Shown here in pieces: positions 10,594 to 24,300 of a stretch of 64,000 bases of DNA. The stretch's first letter is position 1. Each line of letters starts with the position of its first letter. The DNA is from Diadema setosum. Lineage: Eukaryota; Echinodermata; Echinoidea; Diadematoida; Diadematidae. Location of the stretch: the NCBI RefSeq assembly GCF_964275005.1, contig NC_092706.1, forward strand, positions 29,502,781 through 29,566,780, given 5' to 3'. The notes under the pieces were generated by a model. It did not search any database. It had not been told where the DNA came from and saw only the letters and a list, made by a program, of their open reading frames with translations. The translations under genes were made by a program, and so were the position numbers.

Positions 10594-12110
10594 GTTCGTA
10601 TACGCAATTCTCGTCTTTATAGCAGACACTACTTATAATTGGGATAGGTGTGCCTTGTTATGGGGTCTTAAACACACAGCCAGGTACATAGTTCTCTATG
10701 TACAGCGTGAATAGATAAAACAATAAAGTATTTTAAACTAGCACAATAATTCTTGTCCCAATGTTATTGGAGCAAATCAGAAACCCACTTTTTCTTGTCG
10801 TTTGACAACTAATCACTTGCAAATGATATAGCAAAGAAAAAAAAGGTGAAACGATTACTCATGTCTATAAGTTCAGCATAATATACAAGTAGGCGTTTAT
10901 CAAACGCTTGTTTTGTTGTCCGAAGATCATAAATTTATTATCATTATCAAATTATATTCAGGACGCCTATAATATGTACATTGATGAGAAGCAATTGAAT
11001 TTCACACATATCTTACTAGATTTTCTGTTTTTACAGGAAGTAAAAAAGACCAAAAATCTTACATCCTTCCCATCAAAGTTTTGTAGTAGTGGGAAGGGTG
11101 GTACATTGTTGTTGCTAAAATATTCACGAAAATCATAATCTTTATAATAAATTTGTACGTGATCGCTTGAGAGAATTGTGTGTACACGACATCATAATCT
11201 CAGTCAATTGGCAAATGCGGTTGCGACCAATGTCATGCGACGAAAACTGTGAGATTCTCAAATTCCCCATTTTCCTTATTCCAAGTGAAATTGAGATGAA
11301 ACTTCTATCATCCCTATGATTCCCATTCCTTTCAATCGTATCACCCTCAATTTAGTCATGTCAAGTTGTGTCTCTGTTGTTTGTTCCATTCTGTCTTGAC
11401 CATTTTTGTGTTATGTATATTGTAATTACAGTAGGTGTCTTGATTTGAAGAAACTCTTCAGTGCTTCACAATCTACAAGCATTGCTTTTTAATGGACGTC
11501 TCAGTTCTCTTTTGCCCCTCTGAACATAACTTCTAATAAGTATGCTATGATTTACTCTGTATTATGTTTTGTTGGAAGAAAAATGAGAAAGAAATGAATG
11601 AATCATCTCTTTTGCCTCACTTAACTTCAGTTTTGTTGGTCAACTTGAATATGACGTAGAATTGAACTTTCAATGAACATGACTTAGGACACAATAAAAT
11701 CGAACATGAAATATAATTCGAAAACTACCAACTCGTATATCGGTCATGTCGGTCGCAGGAATCATGTAGCATTTAGAAGAAAAGAATACTATGGCTTCTT
11801 TATACTCAATGAAAATGCGATGAAAGGCGACTATTGCCCTGTCATTTTGTGTTTTCTTTTTTTCTCACATTTCAGAGTCCCTTCAGCGTCACGTGGATTG
11901 TTCGTGGGTAAACGTCAACGAATCTAAAAAGATTTGGTAATTATGATCATGAGGAGATCAGTTTAGATTTTTTAGATGAAAATTCACATAACGTGTTATT
12001 CGTCAAGGGCGTCTCTTTTGATCTCTCTTCTAAATTGCAATGTCATCAGCCACCAATTCATTCCTGTGAATCATTCAGAATAACAATACAAACACACACA
12101 CACACACACT

Positions 12111-12143
<33 letters not shown>

Positions 12144-12153
12144 ACACACCCAC

Positions 12154-12209
<56 letters not shown>

Positions 12210-12259
12210 TAATCATATATATATCTTTATATATATATATATATATATATATATCTATA

Positions 12260-12329
<70 letters not shown>

Positions 12330-15300
12330 TTATATGACTATTATGCAGATAACATGATATATTTGGGCCACATACTGTTTCTGTTTATGTGGTATGTGTG
12401 TGTGCGTATGATGTATAGGTGTAATATGTTTATACCCTATACAAAGTATACGTATGATCCTTATCACGATAGGGCCTACACACAGAGGCGTGCCACCGCA
12501 CATAAACGTACAATGCAATACAATAATTATATTTGAAGAACGCTCTTACAAAATCTGGTATACAAATGGATTATTTTTCTGGGCAAGGCTGAGCTCATCG
12601 ACTACCACTGGCTGCGTGGTGTGTTGTCCTGCAATAGTTCTATTATATCTACGAATATTCTGTCAAAGTTTCAAAATAAAGTAAGGGGCTTAAATAAGTA
12701 CATTAAAGGACAAGTTCACCTTCATAGACATGTGGGTTGAGAAAATGCAGCAATATTAGTGGAACACATCAATGAGAGTTTGAGGAAAATCGGACAATCC
12801 GTTCAAAAGTTATGAATTTTTGAAGTTTCTGCTCAGTCATGGCTGGATGAGAAGACTACTAGCTTGTGATGTCATATGAGTACAACAATAGAAAGAAAGT
12901 ATAAAGAAAATTCAAGATATTCTCACTTTTCTCACATAATAAAAGAACACTCAACTTCTCTCTTTCAGAAGTCAGGGGAAATATCATTACCCCTGACATA
13001 AGTCAGTAACATGTTGAAGAAATGTACACTTTATTCAAAAAGTCAATTTTTTTGAAATTCTCTTTTTATTTTCCTTGTATTGTTGTACGCAAGTGACATC
13101 ATACACTGTAGTAGTCTTCTCCTCCAGCAGTGATTGCACAGATACTTTAAAACTTCATAACTTTTGAACGGATTGTCGGATTTTCCCCAAACTTTCACTG
13201 ATGTGTTCCACTAATATTGTTGCCTTCACTTAATCCACATGTCTATGAAGGTGAATTTGTCCTTTAAGTATACTATCGTACATTTATCTGATTTCTTCTT
13301 TCAGTAGTTCAGTATACGACAGACTGTCTACAAAGTTGAGATTTTGATATCCAATGAAAAATATTAAGAAAACTGGAAATAATAATGATAATGTGCTTTG
13401 AAAATGTTGCCGTGACGTTGCTCCGTTGAAGCAATATTGCCTTCCACGTGTCCATCGGAGTCCCAGCTAAGAGTGTCAAACGTATATGTGTAATAGAGTT
13501 GATTAATCATCAACACCTGTCTCCACGTCCGTTTCTTCACAAATGCTAATGTGTGACAGGAAGGAGTCATCGTTAATACGAAAAACAATGTCGTGATTCC
13601 AGTCTGTGTGGTATCCATGACTAACTACACCGCTGCTTGCAGTGATTTTGGCAGTTTGGCGACATAAGGAATAGGGTTGACGTGGCTAATGTGAAGTTTG
13701 GGGAGAAAAAGAGCCTTTTAGCTGACTTGCTTCACGGCAGCCGCAATGTTTGTAGAAATTATGGAAAAAAAAACTCAGGGCTGGGCTCTGATATTTGACT
13801 TTTATACATATAGACATAATTTATTTGATGCGCTTGTTTGTTATTTGACTCATGGCTTTGGTTCATTTTTTGCACGCATGGACAATATTGTGCCTGCTCC
13901 CAACTTGCTCCTGACTTGTTCCCAGAAATAGAATGGGTAAGAGGGGGTAACCCGTTGAGGACGGACTGATTTTGCTATAACACCCATTTCCCATAGACAC
14001 CTGCCCGAGTATTCTCGGGACTTGTCTTCAATAATAATAATACATATAATACGTACAATATTTCTATAGCGCTATTTTCCATTCTGATTAATTGCTCAAG
14101 GAACTTTACACCAAAGAAAAAAGACTGAAAATTTACATATACCATAAAAGAAGAAGAAGACGAAAAAGAAAACATGAAAGTCTGTCTTCAAAACGCATTG
14201 TCAAACAAATAGGATTTTAGGTTACTCCTGAAAGACGTTATGGAGCTTGAGTCTTTCAGCTCACGTGGAAGTGAATTCCACAGTGTTGGGCCAGCGTGAG
14301 CGAAAGCTCGATCGTTTCCCCAAGATCGTTTTTCCTAGAAAGCGGAATAATTATGTAAGAGACCAGAAGCTGAGGATCGGAGAGTTCGTGTAGGTTGGTA
14401 TTGATGAAACAAACGTACATAGTAAATCAGGAGCTGTTCCAACATGATAAACCAGAATACGCTCCCTTACAGGCAACCAATTAAGACTCTTCAGGATAGG
14501 GGTGACGTGACTGCGTTTGCTTGACACAGAAACGATGCGTGCAGCGGCGTTTTGTAGTTTTTGTAATTGGGCAATTTGTGAGTTGATAGAAATGTACATG
14601 TATTCAATGCAGACCTCAACGTCACAAACAATATCTTATTATTATTACTATTATTATTTATTCGGCATTTGCAAAACAACACAAGTGATAACAGAGAAAC
14701 AGAATAAACAAACAAAACACATGAAAGCAAAGTGTCAGGCTTTCCCTGTTGAGCTTCCCGAAGGAGCCGGGTTGGAAAAAAGCAATCAAAATCACTATGA
14801 CCCTTGGGCCTCTCCAACCAACTTGAGGAAGCACATCAGGGAGTTGTTGAACATAAAAGAAAGAAAGAAATAATACAATTTGAATTAAGCGTGTACACCA
14901 GATGGATTTTTCTCTTCAAACAAGCTAAAGATATTTTGGCAAATGGGTATACATTCCACCCCCCGTATAAAAGAAAAAAAAAATCCAGTATACAAAAAAG
15001 TGTTATCAGAGTACATCTCAACAACAACAAATATCCCCTCTAACTACTACACTACAGTGTATGAAGCCAGCAGTATCATCAACATACCCCAAACCATCTT
15101 CGATACACAGTAAATATAAAAATAATTTCAAAACTTTAACTTCATCATTACCCTGAGACTACATAATCCAGCACTTTCTGTAAAATTCCCTTGTGTGGTA
15201 TTACACACACCACTGTGCAATAATACATTATATATCAGACGCCAAAATTCATAAATGATATTAAATAATGTGAGGCATGAATTAAGGCATGAACATCAAA

Positions 15301-18300
15301 AAAAAAAAAAACTATAAAATTACTAATCAGTTAATGTTATATATGTCTTACACAAAAAATCTGAAACCCAGAGATAATCCCAATCAACTGGCGTTGCGCA
15401 AGTTGCGAGATGAAGTTAAAAACAGCACAAACAACTTGATAACAACCAGGTAAATGTACAGATGATAATGGAAAGAGTCTGTAAAAATAATTCCTGTTCA
15501 GTGCTAGGCATTCTTTCGTTTAGATTTAGGTGCAGTTGTTTATGTAATTATATAGTGAAGCATGCGACTGACTGGGAAAATAATGATAAGGAGACATAAA
15601 TTGTCTCATTAAGCTGTCTTCGTTAATGCCAATGCATTAGAAGTCCGGCGAGTAGTGATGAAGAACCAAAAAAAAAAAAAAAAAAAAAAAGACATCGAAC
15701 GACAGGACGAAACAGCTCTTGATCTAAAATATAAATACCCATTATTTTCCCTGTAAAATATCAGTCAGGTTTAAGCAGGACGCAATATTGCATGTTGTTC
15801 AAACCTGAATCACCTTAAAGAGCTTATGAATTGCAAATGCATGTTAATTTGTTTTGATTCATGATACACTCAACATCACTTATGTCGCAAAGCGAATATC
15901 TAGTATCTATATCTCTAGATGCATTTCCTATATCGTCATGATAATTATTTTCTACTATTTTTCTTCAGATTGCTTGTATACGCCCCCCCCCCCAAAAAAA
16001 AAAAAAAAAAACCTTCCAAATCAATATTCTGCTCATGACCTCATCTGCCGATCATTGCTAAAGTACTATTACCTAAATACGTTAAAGACAAGACACTGGA
16101 ATACACCTTCCACACGACTGAGCATAGCTTATGTCCATGTTACTGATGTGACTAACAAAAGACATTGCAGGTAAACATGCAAATTACGCTCGGTGTCGGG
16201 GAAAGCGCAATCCACTGTCTGTTTTTAATTAAACCAGGGCCCCCATTAAATTTTCATAAATGATGTTGGGATAGCAGCTCTTGCTGGAATGGCAACCTCC
16301 CATAGCAACAGCCAATCAGGAAGCTGGATTCTTGTCGTTACCGCGACAATTGCCATTCCAGTAATAGTTGCTATCATATTAACTGTCAGTGACTGTTTTA
16401 TGAAATGGGGCGCAGTAGTTTATCAATGATCGACAGATGAGTTTCCGAGCAGAATATTGGTTTAGAAGGTTGTTTGTTTGTTTGTTTGTTTTATGTTGGT
16501 GTATCCAAGTTATCTGAAGAAAAATGGAAGAAAAATATTATAAAACAATATATGGAACGTGTTCAGATATTGGTTACGCCGCAGTTGAGGGTATCATGAA
16601 CCAAAACAAATCAACATGCATTTTGCACAACATATGTCATTTATCCTACTGCATGCAACAACATTTACCTGTCCATAGATCTGCATGCGAAATTTGTGCA
16701 CATTTGACCCACTGGCACAGAAATGGTTAAATGTTCCCGTGTATACAGATTCTCAGAGAATCGTCCAACGTCGGCAATAACTTCCCTAATAATTTTCAGG
16801 AGACGAATCAGTGTGCTGTAAGCAGGGAGGTGTTGTAAGAGGGAAAAACTGGACAAATGTAACGGTTTTAAATTAGCTCATTTGAATTGTGCATCTCTGA
16901 TTAAAAAAAAATGATTAAATACGTGTTGTTTTGATATCAAGCGAAACTCACTTGTATGAATACATTCAAGATTCTCTAAAATATCATGTGTAATGGTTAT
17001 TGCGTTGAATGTAAAGATAGGAACAGAGCAGGAGGAGGTGTTATCTTTTATGTGAGAGAAAAAATATAATTCATACTGTTAGATTTGATTAATGTGTTGA
17101 TAATCTGGAAAGCATTGTTATTGAGGTTTGTTTGTTTGTTTGTTTTTTTGTTTGTTTGTTTGTTTGTTTGTTTGTTTGTTTCATTCAATCGAGAAGATGG
17201 CTGGATAGCCCATATTCAGCTGCAATGTATGGGGTCCAGTTGGATAGAAGGCGGGACCCCTGCACCGGGTTTAACACTCTGCTCTTTGCGATGAATAATG
17301 AAGCGGGATCTTTAACGTGCATGAGTTTTGACTCTCTCATACACAGGACCTCCATTTTATGTCCTATCCAAGGGACAGAGTGTTTGCCTCTTATACTATA
17401 GGGGCTGTATGATTGCATACAACATTGCTCAGTAGGACCCGGGAATCGAACCGGGGTCCTTTGGATCGTGGGGCAGAGTGAGGCACTTCCGACTGAGCTA
17501 ACTCACCGTCCTTATCCGCGTCCCATGATTATTGTTGATAGACCGCTAAATTCTAATGTCGCGGCTGTTCTCCAGTCTCTTGAAATAATGATAGAGAAAA
17601 TTAATGTATCCAACAGTGAAAGCATTGATCTAGCTGACATGAATCGTGACATTCTTAAAAACAGATTAAGCTTCTCATGCCTTAGAAGTATTTGTGTGAA
17701 ATAACGGAAAAGTTTTATATTTTCATAAAATTATCACTTTCCTCACCCGAGTTACCGTTGATACTTCGTAAGCAATACTTGGACTCAAGCGAGAGAGAGA
17801 GAGAAAAAAAAAGGACATGCAAATGTGGATGAGATAGCTTTCACTGATCATTATCTCGTTTACTTTACCACAGGTAAAAGATAACTATGAATAAAGAAAA
17901 TAAATGTAAGCACAACATTGGGGGAAATATTAAAAAAGTAAAAGTAAAACGTACGGAAGATGCTGCTGCCATATCGTTGGAAGAATAATAACATGAGCAG
18001 TGTAACAAATGTCTATGATTCTTTTGAAAATACACATTTATGTATTCCTGACAGACATGCACCTGTATAATTAAAGAAGAAAATATCGTATTAGGAAAAA
18101 AAAGAATCACCTTGGATTAACAATTGTATCTCATTACTGATCTGACAAAGGAACGGAAAAAAGAGCAAAACGACGCTGATGACTGGAGATGCTATAGAAA
18201 TGAATTAGGTTACATTCGTCAAGCCAAGAAATATTATTTACTCCGTAGAATGAAAGTATAATGGTTAGGCAGGTGATATTTGGAAATCATTGAAGTGTTT

Positions 18301-21300
18301 GATGCCAGAAAAATAATATAATTCTGTGAAAATATCTAAAATTGAGAATGATAATGATGGTATCGACGATAAACCTGGAATTGCTGATTGTGTTTATTCT
18401 CATTCTACAGAAATAGAATCTGCAGTTCAAAGTAGTACTGCGCCCCCTGTTGGTCGAAATGAAAAAATTATAAGAAGCCCAACAAGTTTCTTTTTGATCA
18501 AGTTCGTCGACACCAATTAAGTTCTCAAGGTTTATAGATATAAACAGTTTAGAAGAAAAGAAAACTTGCTGGCCTGATAACACACCTGACATGTTCTGCA
18601 AAATAATTGTTAATCAAATTGTTGAACCTCTTGAAACTACTATAAACTTTTGGGAGCAAAGAGTCGTCCCTTTGCAATGGAAAAGTCTCGTGTTATTCCA
18701 GTATCTAAATCAGGCAAGAAATGTGATATTAGTAATCATAGACCAACATCCGTTCTTTCAGTGACAGCTACAATTTTTGAAAATGTAGTGTTGAATCAAC
18801 TTTACACTTATCTGTTCTTTTGAATAGTAAAGCTACGGCTTGTTGGACAGGACAGTTCGATCCTACACTAGTGGTTCCGCAAATACTAATACTAATACTT
18901 GTGTAAACGAGATTCAGGCCAGCTCACAAAATGATGCATTGCGGAATACCTCTGGGGTCTACAAGCAAAAACCTTGGTCCACTGTTATCTGTGTAAACGA
19001 TCTACCTTCGTGTTTGAACACATGCAAAACGTTATTTACGCCGATGACACTTGTCTTTTTCGTGCCAGCGCAAATCCCAAGACACTAACTGATTCATACA
19101 ATGAGAATTTGTCACCTGTTGATTCATGGTTGAAAAGAAACAGACTTGCCTATTATAGAATGTGGAAAAGACTTAGAGTGAATTCCTTTTGATTTGAACA
19201 ACGAAACGAATTAGGCCGATTCCAAATTTTGTATTCAGAATGTTTCACTCAAACGTGTTATACTCACTGGAGTTGACATTGATGACCATTTGAATTGGGA
19301 TAAGCATACTGATTGTGAGAAAGAATACAGCAAAAGACATTACTTATTGAAAAGGTTAAGACCCTATGTTACACAAGAAACTTCTTTGAAGGGATGGTAC
19401 ATTATTGGTGGAGACGAGAATTGGGCTTTTAACTTTTTGCGAGATACCAAGAAAACACTTATGAAATAGTACAGAGCATACCATTTTAAGAGGAATTCAA
19501 AGTTTATTTGATGAAAATCGGATTTGGAATGACTGAAACATCTAAAAACAAAGTAAAATAGAGCGATCGTAAAAAAGTGTGGGTTCCACACTTATTAGAA
19601 TCGCCCTGTTTTGGATATCTCAGCCATTTTAAAACCAATTTTCATCAAATAAACGTTGAATTCCTCATGGAATTACATGCTCTTTCATATTTCATAAGAG
19701 GTTTCTCATTATTTCACCCAAAAATGATAGAAACCTGAAATTAGGTCTCAACCAAAACTATACGATCCCTATAATATGTTTAAATCTGTAATCCAAAACA
19801 GGTATGACGACTGTAGCATAATATGGGGGAATGCTGGGAAGGGTGTTTAGGAAAGTTACAACTTATATGGGCACTAAGGGTGATTCTTAAAGTAGAATGG
19901 AGATTTTCTAGTCACATAGTAGAAGAGTGTTTAAAGATTTATAAACTGTCATGTACAAGATTGTCAAAAAAATGACGCCTGTTGAGTTTATGAAGTATTT
20001 TGTATTCAGACAATCTTATTATGGTTTAAGAAAACATAAGAATTCGGAATTATCAGGACCTCGTGCAAACTTCAAGAATAGGAGCCTATTCAACAGAGGA
20101 ATTATGCAATGAAATCAGTTTCCTGTGAACTCGAAAAAGAAGTCATTCGCATGATTAAAAATGTTTGTTTAGGTGTCGGACTGAAATGGCGTCCAATTTT
20201 CTGTGCATTAAATAAATCATATTTGATGAATAGGAATACAGATACATAGATATTCAGTATTTTGCTATAAATGGACGTGGGAGGGGATGAGGGAGGGTAA
20301 ATGTTTTGAGTTTTCTTTGTATTATTATCAATGTATTATATTATTGGCTTTGTTTGTATGTCTTATATCTCTTGTTACGGTATAATGTTTTTGCATGTAT
20401 TGATGTATGTGTTGTTTTTTTTTATCGGCACGGATCAGCTGAATAACAGCCATTGGCTGAAGCAGGTCCCATATATGAAAATAAAATAAACTGAAATTGA
20501 ACTGAATATAGTAATCAGGACCATAAATGTATCCCTAAAGCTGGATCCATGGATCATGATCATATAACAGTCTTTTGGGATCTTTCTGTATATTCTGTAT
20601 TTTGATTTAACCTTTGTCTCCTTTTTTAATGTATTTATTTCTTGGATTTCCTTAACTGCAGGGGCAGGGTTTCGTCGTTGGCATCAGCAAAGCGCGAAGG
20701 CCTAATCCAAGTGTTCCAGCCCGACACGCCGCCCCGTAAAATGAAAACATCGGAGAAGATGTCAGTCATTGTTGAAAACAACCAAACCTGGCCAGTTCCA
20801 AAAGTGAGAACATGTTCTATCGTCGGTAATGCTGGTATCCTTGACGACAGCGTTTGTGGTGACGTCATAGATGAAGCGGACATGGTCATCCGTCTGAACC
20901 TGGCATACTTTGGCGGGAAATATGGTCGAGACGTTGGGTCGAAGGTTAACATTATGACGCTGAATTTGAGCCTGTACAAGGCAGTAACACGGTGTTTCAG
21001 GAAACATCCTGTCCATTTAACTTACGAAAAATACACAGAAAAGTGTCGGGATTTATTTGACAGACTTCAAGCTGTCAACGGCAGCATTTTGTGGCATTTC
21101 AAGCCACTAGGACATTTCAAGGAATTCCAAAAAGCCCTAACGTCTCTGCACAAGATTGGCATCCATGTCTCTTTTGCATACAGTCCCAAAAGGCCAGTGT
21201 CGGTCGCACGAAGGTATGAATCATACAAGTGTTCCCATCGCATTTTGTTTGGTGTCGGTTTCAGGCTTTCTATGTTCATGACATCTCCATCTTTATCACT

Positions 21301-24300
21301 CTTTCGTATTTATATGCATGTACACGATGTAATTTTGAGCAACTAGCACTGATAGTGCTCCCTCTTTCCTCTTTTTTACTATCTTTCTTTTGTTAAAAGT
21401 CCCTATATTCTAATTACACAAATTTATGAGTATGCCTACATAATATTGTTAATTGAAATTTACACACATAAATAATATATACCCACACATTACGAATCAT
21501 TGTTGCTGACTCTGCCCGCCGGACTTTTCAAAAACCAGAAAATTGTTGGATATATATGGTGAAAAAAAAAAAAGAATAAGAAAAGCGACGTGTAAGTGAA
21601 AACACATGATTTGTTCTACAAAGAGGCATTGAAAATAAAAAGAATCATGGATCAACTTACAGTTTTTGAAAGCTGCTCAGATATTGGCAGGGAATGTTTG
21701 TAACACGATGTAGGTCCCATACATTTAAATAATCCTTAGAATAAACAAAAAGTTGGAAAAAAACCCCAATGTAAGGTGTTCCTGGAAGTTTGATTAATGT
21801 ATATCATGTTTCATACATGAAAAGCAACTTGTTTTACATCAGTCCTGAGATTTGGGAGGGGTGAATGGTACGCGATCTTCTCAAACTATAGCTACACTTA
21901 TAGGGGCCGTGAAAAGATTGTCCTCTCAAACTCAAATAAGGAGATATACGAAAGAACGCCTCCAGCGTCCAAATACAGAAAATTTTGCAGAGGAGTCCTA
22001 CTCAGCACAGCTTATTCATAAAATCTACATCGTATCTCTCGAAGTAGAACCAATTAGGAGGTTCGAGGCTCGAACCCCCTTCGTTCTATCAAGTTGGTAT
22101 TGCAAATATTCGAAGATTTCAGTAATATAGCAGTATTTATTTATTCATTATTAGACAGAATAACAGGGCTCGTGTTGGTCCTCGCACAATCAAAAGTATG
22201 ACACATAGGCGCAAGGGGGGGGGGGGGTTCGGACAGGGATGTGTCCCTCTCAATTTTTATAGCTTAATATATATATATATTTTTTCTTTTGTTTGACATC
22301 ATTTTGATAGAATACGGACCTGAAATATGTCACCTGTATAGTGGATAAGACTCCTGGCTCCCAATCGGAGGACCCGAGTTCGATTCCCGTCCAGTGCTTA
22401 CGTCCTTGGACAAGTTGTTTTTACCAACTATAATACGTCCCACTCGACCCAGGTCATTGCAGGTGTATAAATGGGTACCTGGCCTGGCGATGCTAGGGTG
22501 ATAATAATGGGCCTTCTGGTAGAGCAGTGGCAACACCGAAGAGGCTACCCTGATTAAATAAGACCTTATCATATTATTATTATCATTATTAAATCAAATA
22601 CGGGGAAAATCTGCCCCCCCCCCCCCCATCATGAGGCTCTGCTTGAATTCTCCGCACTGGTGTCACCATGAGGATAGTATGGTGTGTGTGGGGCGGGGGA
22701 GGGGGTAACTAAACGGCTAATAGCAAGTTAATAGAAAGTCTGGCCATTTCCATTAGTTGTGACAAAATTAGCTAAAAAACTACAGCATTTTAAGGGAAAG
22801 TTGACTCTGTATATTTAAATGTGACGCCTGTGATGGGGAGCTTAAAGAGATTGTACAGTATTTGTTGGAGATGAGGATTGAGATTTAGACTTTTTGCGAG
22901 ACACTAAGAAACCACTTGTGAAATATTACAGGGCATACCATTCTAAGAGGAATTCAAAGTTTATTTGATGAAAATCGATTTTGAAATGGTGGAGATATCC
23001 AAAAGCAAAGTAAAACAAAACGATCCTGATAAAAGTTGGGTACCATATTTTATTCAAATTGCTTGTTTTGGATATATCTGTCATTTAAGAACCAATTTTC
23101 ATTAAATAAAATCTTGAATTTATTCCTCTTTAAATTACATCCTCTTTCATATTCTATGAGAGGTTTCTCATCATCTCATCGATAAAAGTTAAAGTTGAAA
23201 CAAAGTCTCAAATGAAATTATTCATCCCTTTAAGAGACTTGACTGCTTTATGAAAGAAAGTTGATTGTTTAATTTTCAGGTGGGGTCACTGACATGGAGG
23301 AATAGCCAACTGAGAGTCCGACACCCACAAGTCATGCAGCCCACGAGTCATAGAGCCCGCGAGCCACACAGCCCACTAACTCGAAATAAAGACACAACTA
23401 TGAAGGCCAATGAGTCCGACGCTAGCCAAACAAGGCCTACGAGACCGACATTGATATAGACCTACATAGGTTTTTTTTTTTTTTCCTAGTGTCGGACATA
23501 TGGGCCTAATTCGCCTTTTGTCTTGCTCTTGGGCCTAATTTGCCTCCTGTCAAGCTCATGGGCTGTATGACTTGTGGGCTGTCTGACTCATAAACTGTGT
23601 GACTCATTAACTTTTGTTTTTAATTTCGAACTCATGGGCCGTATGACATGTGGGTGGGGGGCTCGTATGATGACCCGGCCATCTTGGGGGGGGGGGGAGG
23701 TATAAAGACCAAGGTATCCTATGAGAAAGTAGCCTTTTGACAAGGCCTTGTGGCTGAAGATTGAGACTAACTCGCCACACCGATCACCGTGGTGGCACTG
23801 ATCGCCCTTATTTTTCTCAACCGACAAAAATATGATCTTTTAGCAAGACTGTTAAGTAAATACGGCAGGGAGAAAAAGCACTAAATATGGCTGGGAAAAG
23901 AAAAAAAAATCTCCCATAAGGGAAATCAGATACCAGTCAAACTTTGCGACAAACATGGGTGGGATATTATTACAAAACAGTGTCGCACTATTGAATAGAC
24001 ACATTAGCGTGCTTTAGAAAATAATGACCTCAATGTAGCTTGCCATGCGGCTTTAATCGTTATTCATATTTTATACAGTGGAGCTGGACAGTCGTCACGA
24101 CGTTCAAATAGTATGACAAATCGTTTACTCCAACAGTTATATTCATCATTTTTACATTCCTCGCTTTCTCGACCTGTTCGGGTATCAGAGGGGGAGATGG
24201 CAAGCTGTGAGATCTTCTCGACCTCTCGGATCCGACGAGGTGAGAAGACAAGCTGTCGGGTCTCACCTTTTTGTTTTCTCGGACCCGAAATATAACGTCG

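Larger units (their letters stand above)
16866..20505 (+). mobile_element. Decayed APE-type LINE (ORF2) with two nested insertions
   Basis: Endonuclease pieces come first: LAHLNCASL at about 16875, [12 protein letters not shown] and then [15 protein letters not shown] at about 17010-17060. After a nested SINE, the frame resumes with DMNRDILKN at about 17637. Reverse transcriptase follows: [11 protein letters not shown] at about 18730, YADDTCLFR at about 19036, WLKRNRLAY, then [14 protein letters not shown] at about 19270. After a nested TTAA MITE come [18 protein letters not shown] at about 19785 and C-terminal [18 protein letters not shown]. The 3' end is AATAAACTGAAATTGAACTG at about 20486. 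Many stops and frameshifts; not active. CR1/L2/Jockey-like by motif, clade not settled. It lies in gene A intron 2. Confidence 0.85.
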
